A DNA stretch of 5,840 nt, taken from JAWXCH01 sp034440595 (GTDB lineage: Bacteria; Planctomycetota; Planctomycetia; Pirellulales; JALHPA01). The notes below the pieces were generated by a model. That model was not told the DNA's origin. It worked only from the letters and a program-made list of their open reading frames with translations, and searched no databases. The stretch's first letter is position 1, and each line of letters begins with the position of its first letter. Shown piece by piece: positions 1 through 5,840 of the stretch. The position numbers were made by a program, and so were the translations under genes. Location: positions 1 through 5,840 of the forward strand of contig JAWXCH010000482.1 in the NCBI GenBank assembly GCA_034440595.1, written 5' to 3'.

Positions 1-512
1 AGATCGACGTGACCCTGGCGGATTTGGTGGCAGATGTTCGCGCACTCACGCCGAGCGAAGCGGCTGAACGGATTGTTCCCGCAGCGGACGAATTGCTGCT
101 GGGCCTGCGGAGCCGCGAACAGCGACTGCGGTTTGCATTGCGGCGGCGGGCAACGTATGCGCGCGATCGACTCGATCAGTTCGCGGCACGACGGGCCTTT
201 CGCCGCCCGTTTGATCGGTTGCTCAACGCCGCTCGCGACCTGGATGCGACGCAAGCTCGCGCCACACGTGCAATAAAACAATTACAGCGCCTCGCTCGGC
301 ACCGCGTACAAGGTATGTCAGCGCAGCTTGAGTCACTCAGCCCGTTGGGGATTCTAGCCCGTGGCTACAGTCTGGCCACGCGATTGGACGACAACCGGCT
401 GATCACCGACGCCAGCACTTTGCAACCCGGTGATCGAGTGCGCACTCGACTAGCCAAAGGGGAATTTGTCAGCCAGATTGAAAGTGTTGACGGGCTCAAC
501 AATCGAGAATAA
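1..512 (+). CDS. xseA: Exodeoxyribonuclease VII large subunit, C-terminal part (5'-truncated by window edge)
   Basis: XseA is the catalytic subunit of exonuclease VII, which with many copies of XseB degrades single-stranded DNA in the cytoplasm to short oligonucleotides. The reading frame is open from the left edge (first full codon at 3-5) and ends at TAA 510-512, leaving 169 residues; the family is usually 400-450, so the OB-fold and most of the nuclease domain lie outside. Visible are the segment IDVTLADLVADVRALTPSEA that closes the nuclease domain, an Arg/Ala/Leu-rich helical region (about residues 30-110) where XseA binds XseB, and the C-terminal signature SPLGILARGYSLA (about 113-125) followed by the usual Gly-Asp...Gly strand region. 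The GTG at 9-11 is internal, because homology continues upstream of it. xseB starts 35 bases downstream, as expected for a subunit pair. The family call is firm. Confidence 0.95.
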   Translation, partial: IDVTLADLVADVRALTPSEAAERIVPAADELLLGLRSREQRLRFALRRRATYARDRLDQFAARRAFRRPFDRLLNAARDLDATQARATRAIKQLQRLARHRVQGMSAQLESLSPLGILARGYSLATRLDDNRLITDASTLQPGDRVRTRLAKGEFVSQIESVDGLNNRE

Positions 513-547
513 TCCTCACTTTTGCCAAACTTGGGAACAACACGATC

Positions 548-919
548 ATGACACCTGCGACCAAAACCAATCCGGAGAATCCCTCGTTTGAAGAAGCCGT
601 GATTGCTCTGGAGTCGATAGTTCACGACCTGGAAGAGGGGCAGATTGGCCTGGCCGAGGCCTTAAAACAGTACGAGCAAGGGGTCGCGCTGCTTGGCAAA
701 TGCTATCAAATGCTGGAATCCGCCGAGCGAAAAATTGAGTTACTTTCCGGCTTCGATGCGGCAGGAAACCCGGTCGTGGTCCCTTTTGACGACGAGTCCA
801 GCCTGAACCGGGACGAAAAAGGGGGGGCCAAAACACGTCGCAGGACCGCTCCCAAGCCATCCGCTCGCCCTGCCACGGAAACGGAAGTGAATGTAGACGA
901 AGGACCTACGCTGTTTTAG
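548..919 (+). CDS. xseB: Exodeoxyribonuclease VII small subunit
   Basis: XseB is the small, non-catalytic subunit that coats the helical arm of XseA and is needed for exonuclease VII activity. The 123-residue product has the family core at about residues 13-66: FEEAVIALESIVHDLEEG, then LAEALKQYEQGVALL and a helix with CYQMLESAERKIELL. That is two amphipathic helices forming the usual hairpin. Most XseB proteins stop at about 70-85 residues. This one carries a tail of some 55 residues: a GNPVVVPFDDESS segment (73-85), a basic stretch (KTRRR, 95-99) and an acidic end closing with GPTLF. The ATG at 548 fits the expected N-terminus. There is no strong Shine-Dalgarno before it, only a GGGA at 533-536. 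It lies 35 bases after xseA and is presumably co-transcribed. Confidence 0.93.
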   Translation: MTPATKTNPENPSFEEAVIALESIVHDLEEGQIGLAEALKQYEQGVALLGKCYQMLESAERKIELLSGFDAAGNPVVVPFDDESSLNRDEKGGAKTRRRTAPKPSARPATETEVNVDEGPTLF

Positions 920-922
920 AAT

Positions 923-948
923 GGACGTGGTGGGACTGTGACACGTCC
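923..948 (+). other. Inverted repeat just after xseB
   Basis: GGACGTG (923-929) and CACGTCC (942-948) form a perfect 7-bp stem around a 12-base loop, starting 4 bases after the xseB stop. In RNA it could be extended by a U-G and an A-U pair. No T-run follows, so it does not look like a standard intrinsic terminator. It could be a processing or attenuation structure between xseB and ispA, or chance. Confidence 0.3.
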
Positions 949-965
949 GTCAGGGCGAGTCATTT

Positions 966-969
966 GGAG
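966..969 (+). promoter_or_regulatory. Candidate ribosome binding site for a 21-codon ORF
   Basis: GGAG at 966-969 lies 7 bases before the ATG at 977, which is ideal spacing. It stands out because neither xseB nor ispA has a comparable Shine-Dalgarno. It is the main reason for taking the short ORF at 977 seriously. Confidence 0.3.
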
Positions 970-976
970 TGGCTAC

Positions 977-1042
977 ATGAAAGAACACCGCCGCAAATGG
1001 CCGTGTAAGTTGCACGCAACCGCCGAGCACGATTGTCTTTAG
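977..1042 (+). CDS. Possible 21-residue leader peptide ahead of ispA
   Basis: A short ORF runs from ATG 977 to TAG 1040-1042, with GGAG 7 bases upstream and its stop 8 bases before the ispA ATG at 1051. The peptide starts MKEHRRKWPCKL and ends with HDCL. It is basic, with four His and two Cys, has no membrane segment, and resembles no family I know. Its frame differs from that of ispA. The position would suit a leader peptide or translational coupling to ispA, which lacks its own ribosome binding site. An ORF this short can easily be chance, so this is a hypothesis resting on the RBS and the placement only. Confidence 0.25.
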   Translation: MKEHRRKWPCKLHATAEHDCL

Positions 1043-1050
1043 CATTCAAT

Positions 1051-1962
1051 ATGGCCGACAGCATAACGATCCCGCTTAGTGAAGCCATGGCGACCGCACG
1101 TCGCCAGGTCGATGCGGCGCTGGATCGTTTCACGCGGTTTTCGCCAGCCTGTCCGGCCCGTCTGGGCGAGGCTATCCGCTACAGTTTGCTGGCACCCGGC
1201 AAGCGGCTGCGACCGATTCTGGTGTTATGGGGGGCCGAAGCCTGCGGTTACCAAGAACAGAGCGAAGCGGACGAATCTATTCTGGCGGCCGCCTGTGCCG
1301 TCGAAATGATTCACTGCTATTCGCTGATTCACGACGACCTGCCGGCCATGGACGACGACGATTTGCGACGTGGTCGACCAACCTGTCATAAAGCCTTTGA
1401 CGAGGCCACAGCCATTTTAGCTGGAGATGCGTTATTGGCTCTGGCGTTTGAAGTCCTGGCCACGCATGCACAGCCGGCCAATCTGGCCTCGCAATGTTGT
1501 GCGCTATTGGCACGGGCTGCCGGTCCTACGGCACTGGTCGGGGGACAAGCGGATGATTTGGCAGGACAGTTTTCGGCAGACGGGCTGATTACACTCCAAG
1601 CGATTCACGAACGAAAAACGGGTGCCATGATTCGTGTGTCATTGGAAATCGGCTGTACATTGGCAGAGGCCACGCCGGAACAATGTGAAGTGCTGGATAG
1701 CTATGGCACAAAACTGGGGCTGGCGTTTCAGATCGCGGACGACCTGTTGGATGTCCGTGGTGATGAGGCAGCAACCGGCAAACGTGTTGGCAAGGATTCG
1801 GAGATGGGGAAACTAACGTTTCCGGGTTTGTTGGGCGTAGACGAAAGTCTCCGCCGCGCGCAGCGTCTCATTGATGAGGCGACCTGTGCAATTGCACCCC
1901 TCGGTTCTCAGGCGAGCAAGCTGGATGCATTGGCCCGCTATGTCTTGGAAAGGAATCATTAA
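1051..1962 (+). CDS. ispA: Farnesyl diphosphate synthase (type II, class 1 polyprenyl synthase)
   Basis: This cytoplasmic trans-prenyltransferase condenses IPP with DMAPP and then GPP to give C15 farnesyl diphosphate. Starting at ATG 1051 the product has 303 residues, typical for IspA. Visible motifs are GKRLRP (50-55) for IPP diphosphate binding, the first Asp-rich motif DDLPAMDDDDLRRG (95-108), GGQADDL (164-170), HERKTG (187-191), the second Asp-rich motif FQIADDLLD (226-234), and KDSEMGKLTFP (248-258). The residue five before the first Asp is Tyr (Y90), and the Asp motif carries the two-residue insert. In this family that pattern favours C15 FPP over C20 GGPP, though a GGPP synthase is not excluded. 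An in-frame TTG at 1033 would add six residues (MSLAFN); ATG 1051 is preferred as the more usual codon. Neither has a clear Shine-Dalgarno. Its stop overlaps the dxs start. Confidence 0.94.
   Translation: MADSITIPLSEAMATARRQVDAALDRFTRFSPACPARLGEAIRYSLLAPGKRLRPILVLWGAEACGYQEQSEADESILAAACAVEMIHCYSLIHDDLPAMDDDDLRRGRPTCHKAFDEATAILAGDALLALAFEVLATHAQPANLASQCCALLARAAGPTALVGGQADDLAGQFSADGLITLQAIHERKTGAMIRVSLEIGCTLAEATPEQCEVLDSYGTKLGLAFQIADDLLDVRGDEAATGKRVGKDSEMGKLTFPGLLGVDESLRRAQRLIDEATCAIAPLGSQASKLDALARYVLERNH
1949..1954 (+). promoter_or_regulatory. Ribosome binding site of dxs
   Basis: AAAGGA at 1949-1954, inside the last codons of ispA, ends 7 bases before the dxs ATG at 1962. It fixes the dxs start, and with the one-base TAATG overlap it suggests translation of dxs coupled to ispA. 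Confidence 0.7.
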
Positions 1963-3878
1963 TGGACCAGTTGCTTTCAAAAATTTCATCGCCGCGCGAC
2001 CTCCAGGGTCTCAGTGCAGAGCAGCTTGAGCAGCTTGCCACGGAGATGCGGATTACGCTGTGCAACTTGCTTGCTAACCGAACCGCGCATTTTGCCTCGA
2101 ACCTTGGCGTGGTCGAATTGTGCATCGCCCTGCATACATCGTTCGATTTCAGCAAGGACCGGCTGATTTGGGATACTGGCCATCAAATTTACCCGCACAA
2201 GCTCATCACCGGTCGCTATCGACAGTTCGACTCGATTCGTACCAAAGGCGGCCTGATGGGCTACCCGAATCCGCATGAGAGCGAATACGACCTGTTCATG
2301 ACCGGCCACGCCGGGTGCAGTGTCTCGACCGCACTTGGCCTGAAAAGCGGCGACGACCTGATGGGTGGTGATCCACGCTACAGCGTCGCCGTCATCGGTG
2401 ATGGAGCCCTCCCGTCTGGGATCGTCTTTGAAGCACTCAACAATGCCGGCGGTTTGAAGAAGAAGATGATTGTCATTCTGAATGACAATCGGATGTCGAT
2501 CTGCCCGCGTGTTGGTGGTCTGGCAGATTATCTCGACCGGCTGCGCGTCAATTCGCTCTACTCGGGCCTGAAGGCCGAAGTGGTCAAGATTCTGAACAAG
2601 GTGCCGATTATTGGCGATCCGGTCGAACGGATGCTCTGGCAGGTGAAAGAATCGATCAAGGCTGGCCTGCACGGCGGCATGCTGTTTGAGGAGATGGGGG
2701 TCCGCTACATCGGTCCGGTTGACGGGCACAACATCCCGCAGCTTCGCCGCTATTTGAAAATGGTGAAGGATGTCGAAGGTCCAGTGCTGTTGCACGTAGT
2801 GACGGAAAAGGGGCACGGCTTTGAGCCAGCCTCTAAGGATCCGGTGACGTTCCACACGCCCGCACCGTTTGAGTGCGACTCGCAGCAGATCATTGCAATG
2901 AAGAAGGGTGGCTCACCGGCTTACACTGACATTGCCAGCGCCGCGATCCACGACCACATGTCAAAAAATCCGTTGGTCACCGTCATCACCGCTGCCATGT
3001 GCCAGGGGAACAAGCTGGAGCGCGTACGCGAGGCGTTTCCAACGCGATTCTTTGATACCGGCATTTGCGAATCGCACGCCGTCGCTTTTGCCGCTGGACA
3101 GGCCAAGAGTGGCCTGCGACCGATTGTCGATATTTACAGCACCTTCCTGCAACGTAGCTACGATCAGATTTTTCAGGAAGCGTCGCTACAAAACCTGCCG
3201 GTCACGTTTATGCTCGACCGAGCCGGCATCACCGGTCCCGATGGACCTACGCATCACGGCATGTTCGATATCGGCTACATGCGGCTGTTTCCAAACATCA
3301 CCGTGATGGCCCCTGGAGATTCGGTCGACTTGCAGCAGATGCTGGACTTTTCCCTTTCGCACACTGGCCCCTGTTCGATTCGCTATCCAAAGGCGTCGGT
3401 CGCCACCATTGAACAGAAGCGCGAGCCGCTGGAACTGGGTCGAGCCGAAGTACTCGAATGGGGAGAAGATGGCGCAATCATCTGCTGCGGAACACTGCTT
3501 TCCGATTGCCTGGCGGCGGCCGCCCAATTGCGCGAAGAAGGTTACGATGTCGCGGTGATCAACGCCCGGTTTATCAAGCCGCTCGATACCGAGACGATGC
3601 TGCGTGCCATCTCCGAATGTGCCTTTGTGGTCACCGTCGAGGAAGGTGCGCTGATGACCGGCTTTGGCAGTGCCATTCTGGAAGCCGCAGCCGACGCTGG
3701 AGTCAACGCCGCGCATGTCCGCCGACTCGGCATTCCGGACCAGTATGTCGAACATGGGGAGCGCGCCGAATTGCTGGCTGATCTTTGTCTGGATACCGCC
3801 GGTATCGTCCGCGCCTGCCGTGACGGCCTGGTCCGTGCAGATATTTTCAAAGAACCGGTGCACCGGCGGGTAAGCTAG
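1962..3878 (+). CDS. dxs: 1-deoxy-D-xylulose-5-phosphate synthase
   Basis: DXS is a TPP- and Mg-dependent cytoplasmic enzyme that condenses pyruvate with glyceraldehyde 3-phosphate to DXP, with loss of CO2; it is the entry step of the MEP pathway and supplies thiamine and pyridoxal synthesis. The 638 residues span the whole family length (E. coli 620). Domain I has HFASNLG (His43), LIWDTGHQIYPHK (68-80), GDG (147-149) and NDN (174-176) of the TPP/Mg motif, and YIGPVDGH (249-256). Domain II has catalytic Glu370 in GICESHAVAFAAG, Tyr392, Arg398 in FLQRSYDQ, DRAG (Arg420), and Asp427/His431 in PDGPTHHG. Domain III follows from about 490 with FIKPLD and VTVEEGALMTGFGS. Departures from the E. coli consensus are GHAGCSVS for GHSSTSIS, GDGALPSG for GDGAITAG, NDNRMSIC for NDNEMSIS, ESH for EQH, THHG for THQG, and RYPKA for RYPRG. 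All core catalytic residues remain, and the operon with ispA supports genuine DXS activity. Confidence 0.95.
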   Translation: MDQLLSKISSPRDLQGLSAEQLEQLATEMRITLCNLLANRTAHFASNLGVVELCIALHTSFDFSKDRLIWDTGHQIYPHKLITGRYRQFDSIRTKGGLMGYPNPHESEYDLFMTGHAGCSVSTALGLKSGDDLMGGDPRYSVAVIGDGALPSGIVFEALNNAGGLKKKMIVILNDNRMSICPRVGGLADYLDRLRVNSLYSGLKAEVVKILNKVPIIGDPVERMLWQVKESIKAGLHGGMLFEEMGVRYIGPVDGHNIPQLRRYLKMVKDVEGPVLLHVVTEKGHGFEPASKDPVTFHTPAPFECDSQQIIAMKKGGSPAYTDIASAAIHDHMSKNPLVTVITAAMCQGNKLERVREAFPTRFFDTGICESHAVAFAAGQAKSGLRPIVDIYSTFLQRSYDQIFQEASLQNLPVTFMLDRAGITGPDGPTHHGMFDIGYMRLFPNITVMAPGDSVDLQQMLDFSLSHTGPCSIRYPKASVATIEQKREPLELGRAEVLEWGEDGAIICCGTLLSDCLAAAAQLREEGYDVAVINARFIKPLDTETMLRAISECAFVVTVEEGALMTGFGSAILEAAADAGVNAAHVRRLGIPDQYVEHGERAELLADLCLDTAGIVRACRDGLVRADIFKEPVHRRVS

Positions 3879-3943
3879 TCTTTTTCCGCCAGTTCGCATC
3901 TCCACATTGTTAAATGTCGTGTGGCATTCCGTCACGCTGAACC

Positions 3944-3972
3944 TTGCCCCGCGCGCCCAGCCCGCCTATGAT
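3944..3972 (+). promoter_or_regulatory. Candidate sigma70-type promoter of nadK
   Basis: TTGCCC (3944-3949, 4 of 6 matches to TTGACA) and TATGAT (3967-3972, 5 of 6 to TATAAT) are separated by exactly 17 bases. Seven bases after the -10 box comes the ATG at 3980, so transcription would begin at or next to the start codon and give a leaderless mRNA. The spacer is very GC-rich, which weakens the case. The 101-base gap after dxs has no other good promoter by eye. Confidence 0.4.
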
Positions 3973-3979
3973 CGAGCGC

Positions 3980-4870
3980 ATGGCTACACCCAAGTCGAGT
4001 ACTGCGACCGCACTTCCCTCCCCTGCCGATGGCAAACGGCTGCGCGCGGTGTTGCTTGGGTCTGGCGAGAGTGCCAAAGTCGCAGCCGAAATGGCTCGAT
4101 TGCGACCGCTGATCGAGCAGCATCTGGATGTCGTGCTCTGCGACATGGAATTTTGCGACACATTGCAAACAGCCGAGGCCGATCTGGCAATTGTGCTGGG
4201 AGGAGACGGCTCGATCTTGCGTGCTGCTCGCCGGATGGGGCACCGGCAGTTGCCCATTCTTGGCGGTAATTTAGGCAAGTTGGGATTTCTGGCAGATTAC
4301 ACGATCGATGAACTGGTGAATCATTTACCGGCGCTGTGCCGCGGGGAGTACAAGATCGTTGAGCACCTGATGCTGCAATGCACCGTTTTTCGCGATGGCA
4401 AGCCGCTGCAGTCGACGCTCGGCCTAAACGAAACGGCCATCCTGGGCGGGCATCCGTTCACCATGCTCGATATCCAGCTTTACGTTGACTCAGAAGAGGC
4501 AACTACCTATAGTTGCGACGGTTTGATCATAGCCACGGCTGTTGGATCGACCGCACACAACCTGTCGGCGGGAGGCCCGATCCTGCGAAAGGACTTGCAG
4601 GCGTTTGTGATCTCGCCGATCAGCGCTCACACCTTGTCCAATCGACCTGTGGTGGAGAGCGCCGAACGAGTTTACGAGCTGGCCGTCCTGGAGCCGAACC
4701 CCGGTACCACCGTCATGGTGGATGGACAGGTGCTGAGCGGTCTGGAAGCTGGCGACCGAGTGCGGGTTCAGCGTGCCGAGCCAAGATTCAAACTGATCGA
4801 TTTCGCGGGTCACAACTACTACCGCTCGCTGCGTGAAAAGCTGGGCTGGAGTGGTCGTGTCCGCAAGTAG
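3980..4870 (+). CDS. nadK: NAD kinase (ATP/polyphosphate-NAD kinase family)
   Basis: NAD kinase phosphorylates NAD to NADP in the cytoplasm and sets the NADPH supply. From ATG 3980 the product has 296 residues, normal for the family. Motifs seen are GGDGSIL (74-80) with the catalytic Asp, GGNLGKLGFL (95-104), LNETAIL (149-155), the signature region DGLIIATAVGSTAHNLSAGG (180-199), PISAHTLSNRPVV (213-225) and VDGQ (247-250). The signature differs from the usual STPTGSTAYSLSAGG at three central places (Pro to Ala, Thr to Val, Tyr to His). The residues before about 20 (Ser/Thr/Ala/Pro-rich) precede the conserved fold. Start choice: ATG 3968 and TTG 3944 are in frame upstream, but both fall inside a promoter-like sequence and neither has a Shine-Dalgarno; ATG 3980 sits where a leaderless transcript would start. 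ATG 3968 (300 residues) remains possible. It follows dxs after a 101-base gap and may also be read through from dxs. Confidence 0.93.
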   Translation: MATPKSSTATALPSPADGKRLRAVLLGSGESAKVAAEMARLRPLIEQHLDVVLCDMEFCDTLQTAEADLAIVLGGDGSILRAARRMGHRQLPILGGNLGKLGFLADYTIDELVNHLPALCRGEYKIVEHLMLQCTVFRDGKPLQSTLGLNETAILGGHPFTMLDIQLYVDSEEATTYSCDGLIIATAVGSTAHNLSAGGPILRKDLQAFVISPISAHTLSNRPVVESAERVYELAVLEPNPGTTVMVDGQVLSGLEAGDRVRVQRAEPRFKLIDFAGHNYYRSLREKLGWSGRVRK

Positions 4871-4876
4871 CCCAGC
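4840..4876 (+). other. Inverted repeat across the nadK stop codon
   Basis: GCTGGGCT (4840-4847) and AGCCCAGC (4869-4876) form a perfect 8-bp GC-rich stem with a 21-base loop containing the first base of the TAG stop. There is no T-run after it, so it is a poor intrinsic terminator; it could slow or end transcription by another route, or be chance. Confidence 0.25.
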
Positions 4877-4928
4877 GGCGTCCAATATCGCCACCCACAG
4901 CTTAAAACGCGACACATTTACCTCGAAC

Positions 4929-4932
4929 GGAG
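4929..4932 (+). promoter_or_regulatory. Ribosome binding site of the secreted-protein gene
   Basis: GGAG at 4929-4932 is 8 bases before ATG 4941. It fixes that start, which is also the one that gives a proper signal peptide. Confidence 0.65.
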
Positions 4933-4940
4933 TCGAGAAT

Positions 4941-5840
4941 ATGCAACCACTGGCCAAAATCTTCGCCATTGCTCTGCTGATTGCTTCTACGACGGCACTT
5001 GCTGCCGATGAGCCGGCGTCCACTACGCCTCCTGCAACTGCTGCTTCGCCTGCCAAAACGGATAACGCCAAGAAATACACGCTCCGTTATCAGTTCAAGC
5101 CGGGCGAGACGATTCGTAATCGGGTGACGCAACAATCCAAGATTGAAACTACGATCGCAGGGTCGACACAGGTTGCCGAGATGACCAGCATTTCTACCAA
5201 GGCTTGGAAGGTAACGGAGATCGATGATCAGGGGAAAATCACTTTTGAAACCGTGATCGAAAACATCGACATGCGTAACAAGCTCTCTGGCCGAGAAGAG
5301 GTTCGGTACAACAGCGAAACGGATCTAAAAGCCCCTCCTGGGTACGAAACCGCCGCCGCCAGCATTGGCAAGGTCTTGACGACGATCACGATCGACCCGG
5401 CAGGCAAGCTACTCAAACGGGTCAAACAGAATCAGAAGACTGTCGATGCCGACGACGGCGCGCAGGTGGTGGTGCCATTGCCCGAGGGGCCGGTTGCAGT
5501 GGGCGGCTACTGGTCAGTTCCGATTCCGATTAAGTATTCGCTGGATAAGAAATCGGTACTGACGCTGAATGCTAAAGTTCGCTACGAATTGATGAAAGTC
5601 GACGGAAACATCGCTGAGATTGCAGTGGAAACTGTTTTGCCACCCGTCAAAGACCCTGCCGTCATGGCGCAGGTCATGCAGCGGCTGACGAATGGTAAAA
5701 TCCGGTTTGATTTGGCGGCAGGTAGAATCGTCTCGCAGCAGTCCGACCTGGACGAACGCGTAGTCGGTTTCAGCGGACCTGAAAGCAGCTTGCACTATTT
5801 GGGTCGTTTCACCGAGAACTTGACGCCGGCAGGTGAAAAA
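4941..5840 (+). CDS. Secreted protein of unknown function (3'-truncated by window edge)
   Basis: The frame is open from ATG 4941 to the right edge with no stop (300 codons seen). Residues 1-21 form a signal peptide: Lys6, a hydrophobic core IFAIALLIA, and ALA at 19-21 followed by ADEP, a good signal peptidase I site. There is no Cys in the visible part, so it is not a lipoprotein. Residues 22-43 are a Pro/Ala/Thr/Ser-rich linker. From about 45 the pattern is alternating polar/hydrophobic, suggesting beta-strands, for example YTLRYQFKPGETIRNRV (46-62), TTITIDPAGKLLKRV (147-161), VPLPEGPVAVGGYWSVP (178-194) and RFDLAAGRIVSQQSDLD (255-271). No catalytic motif or further membrane segment is seen. 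It resembles secreted planctomycete proteins I recall, possibly the DUF6263 type, but that name is only a guess. Function is not known; being next to nadK says little, since it has its own RBS after a 70-base gap. Confidence 0.85.
   Translation, partial: MQPLAKIFAIALLIASTTALAADEPASTTPPATAASPAKTDNAKKYTLRYQFKPGETIRNRVTQQSKIETTIAGSTQVAEMTSISTKAWKVTEIDDQGKITFETVIENIDMRNKLSGREEVRYNSETDLKAPPGYETAAASIGKVLTTITIDPAGKLLKRVKQNQKTVDADDGAQVVVPLPEGPVAVGGYWSVPIPIKYSLDKKSVLTLNAKVRYELMKVDGNIAEIAVETVLPPVKDPAVMAQVMQRLTNGKIRFDLAAGRIVSQQSDLDERVVGFSGPESSLHYLGRFTENLTPAGEK

Noticed and set aside
921..941. ATG shortly after the xseB stop opening a six-codon frame (MDVVGL)
   Set aside because: Too short, with no ribosome binding site; it lies in the inverted repeat.
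1033..1050. TTG 1033 as the ispA start
   Set aside because: It adds only six non-conserved residues, has no ribosome binding site, and ATG 1051 gives a normal-length IspA; it cannot be fully excluded.
1986..2855. A 289-codon open frame on the minus strand opposite dxs
   Set aside because: It lies wholly within the well-supported dxs gene, is rich in His/Gln/Arg as antisense shadows usually are, and shows no motif or ribosome binding site.
3865..3890. GGCGG...CCGCC inverted repeat with TTTTT at the end of dxs, considered as a terminator
   Set aside because: The stem is only 5 bp and the T-run lies inside the loop, before the second arm, not after it.
3903..3934. AATG...CATT imperfect palindrome in the dxs-nadK gap as an operator
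   Set aside because: Arms of only 4 bp with an 8-base loop are expected by chance.
3186..3935. A 249-codon open frame on the minus strand opposite the dxs 3' half
   Set aside because: It is a shadow of dxs caused by codon bias; the composition is unlike a real protein and no family motif is seen.
4490..5080. A 196-codon minus-strand frame spanning the nadK end and the start of the secreted-protein gene
   Set aside because: It overlaps two well-supported genes, and its hydrophobic N-terminal part is the reverse reading of the signal peptide and Ala/Pro linker region.

Overview
The window is an ordinary-looking chromosomal housekeeping segment from a bacterium that I would place in the Planctomycetes (Pirellula/Rhodopirellula-like). 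The pointers are a moderately high GC content, weak or absent Shine-Dalgarno sequences before several genes, a DXS with an unusual set of active-site variants, an XseB with a long tail ending in a PTLF motif, and a secreted protein of a type I associate with planctomycetes. This assignment is inference; no rRNA or other marker is present.

Layout, all genes on the + strand: the C-terminal part of exonuclease VII large subunit xseA (1-512, cut by the left edge); exonuclease VII small subunit xseB (548-919); a 131-base gap (920-1050) with a hairpin and a possible 21-codon leader ORF preceded by a good GGAG; farnesyl diphosphate synthase ispA (1051-1962); 1-deoxy-D-xylulose-5-phosphate synthase dxs (1962-3878), overlapping ispA by one base in a TAATG junction; a 101-base gap (3879-3979) with a promoter-like sequence; NAD kinase nadK (3980-4870); and a secreted protein of unknown function (4941-5840, cut by the right edge). 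No tRNA, rRNA, CRISPR array, insertion sequence or phage gene was seen.

Functionally, XseA and XseB form exonuclease VII, which degrades single-stranded DNA. Dxs makes DXP from pyruvate and glyceraldehyde 3-phosphate, the first step of the MEP isoprenoid pathway. IspA condenses the C5 products of that pathway into C15 farnesyl diphosphate for quinones, carriers and hopanoid or carotenoid precursors. NadK makes NADP, and NADPH is used by the next MEP enzyme (DXP reductoisomerase). The order xseA-xseB-ispA-dxs-nadK matches the core of a cluster known from Bacillus and Clostridium relatives (xseA-xseB-ispA-dxs-tlyA-nadK-argR-recN) with tlyA absent.

I found no undescribed multi-gene system. The items most worth checking are the DXS active-site variants, a promoter that would give a leaderless nadK mRNA, and the small ORF just ahead of ispA.
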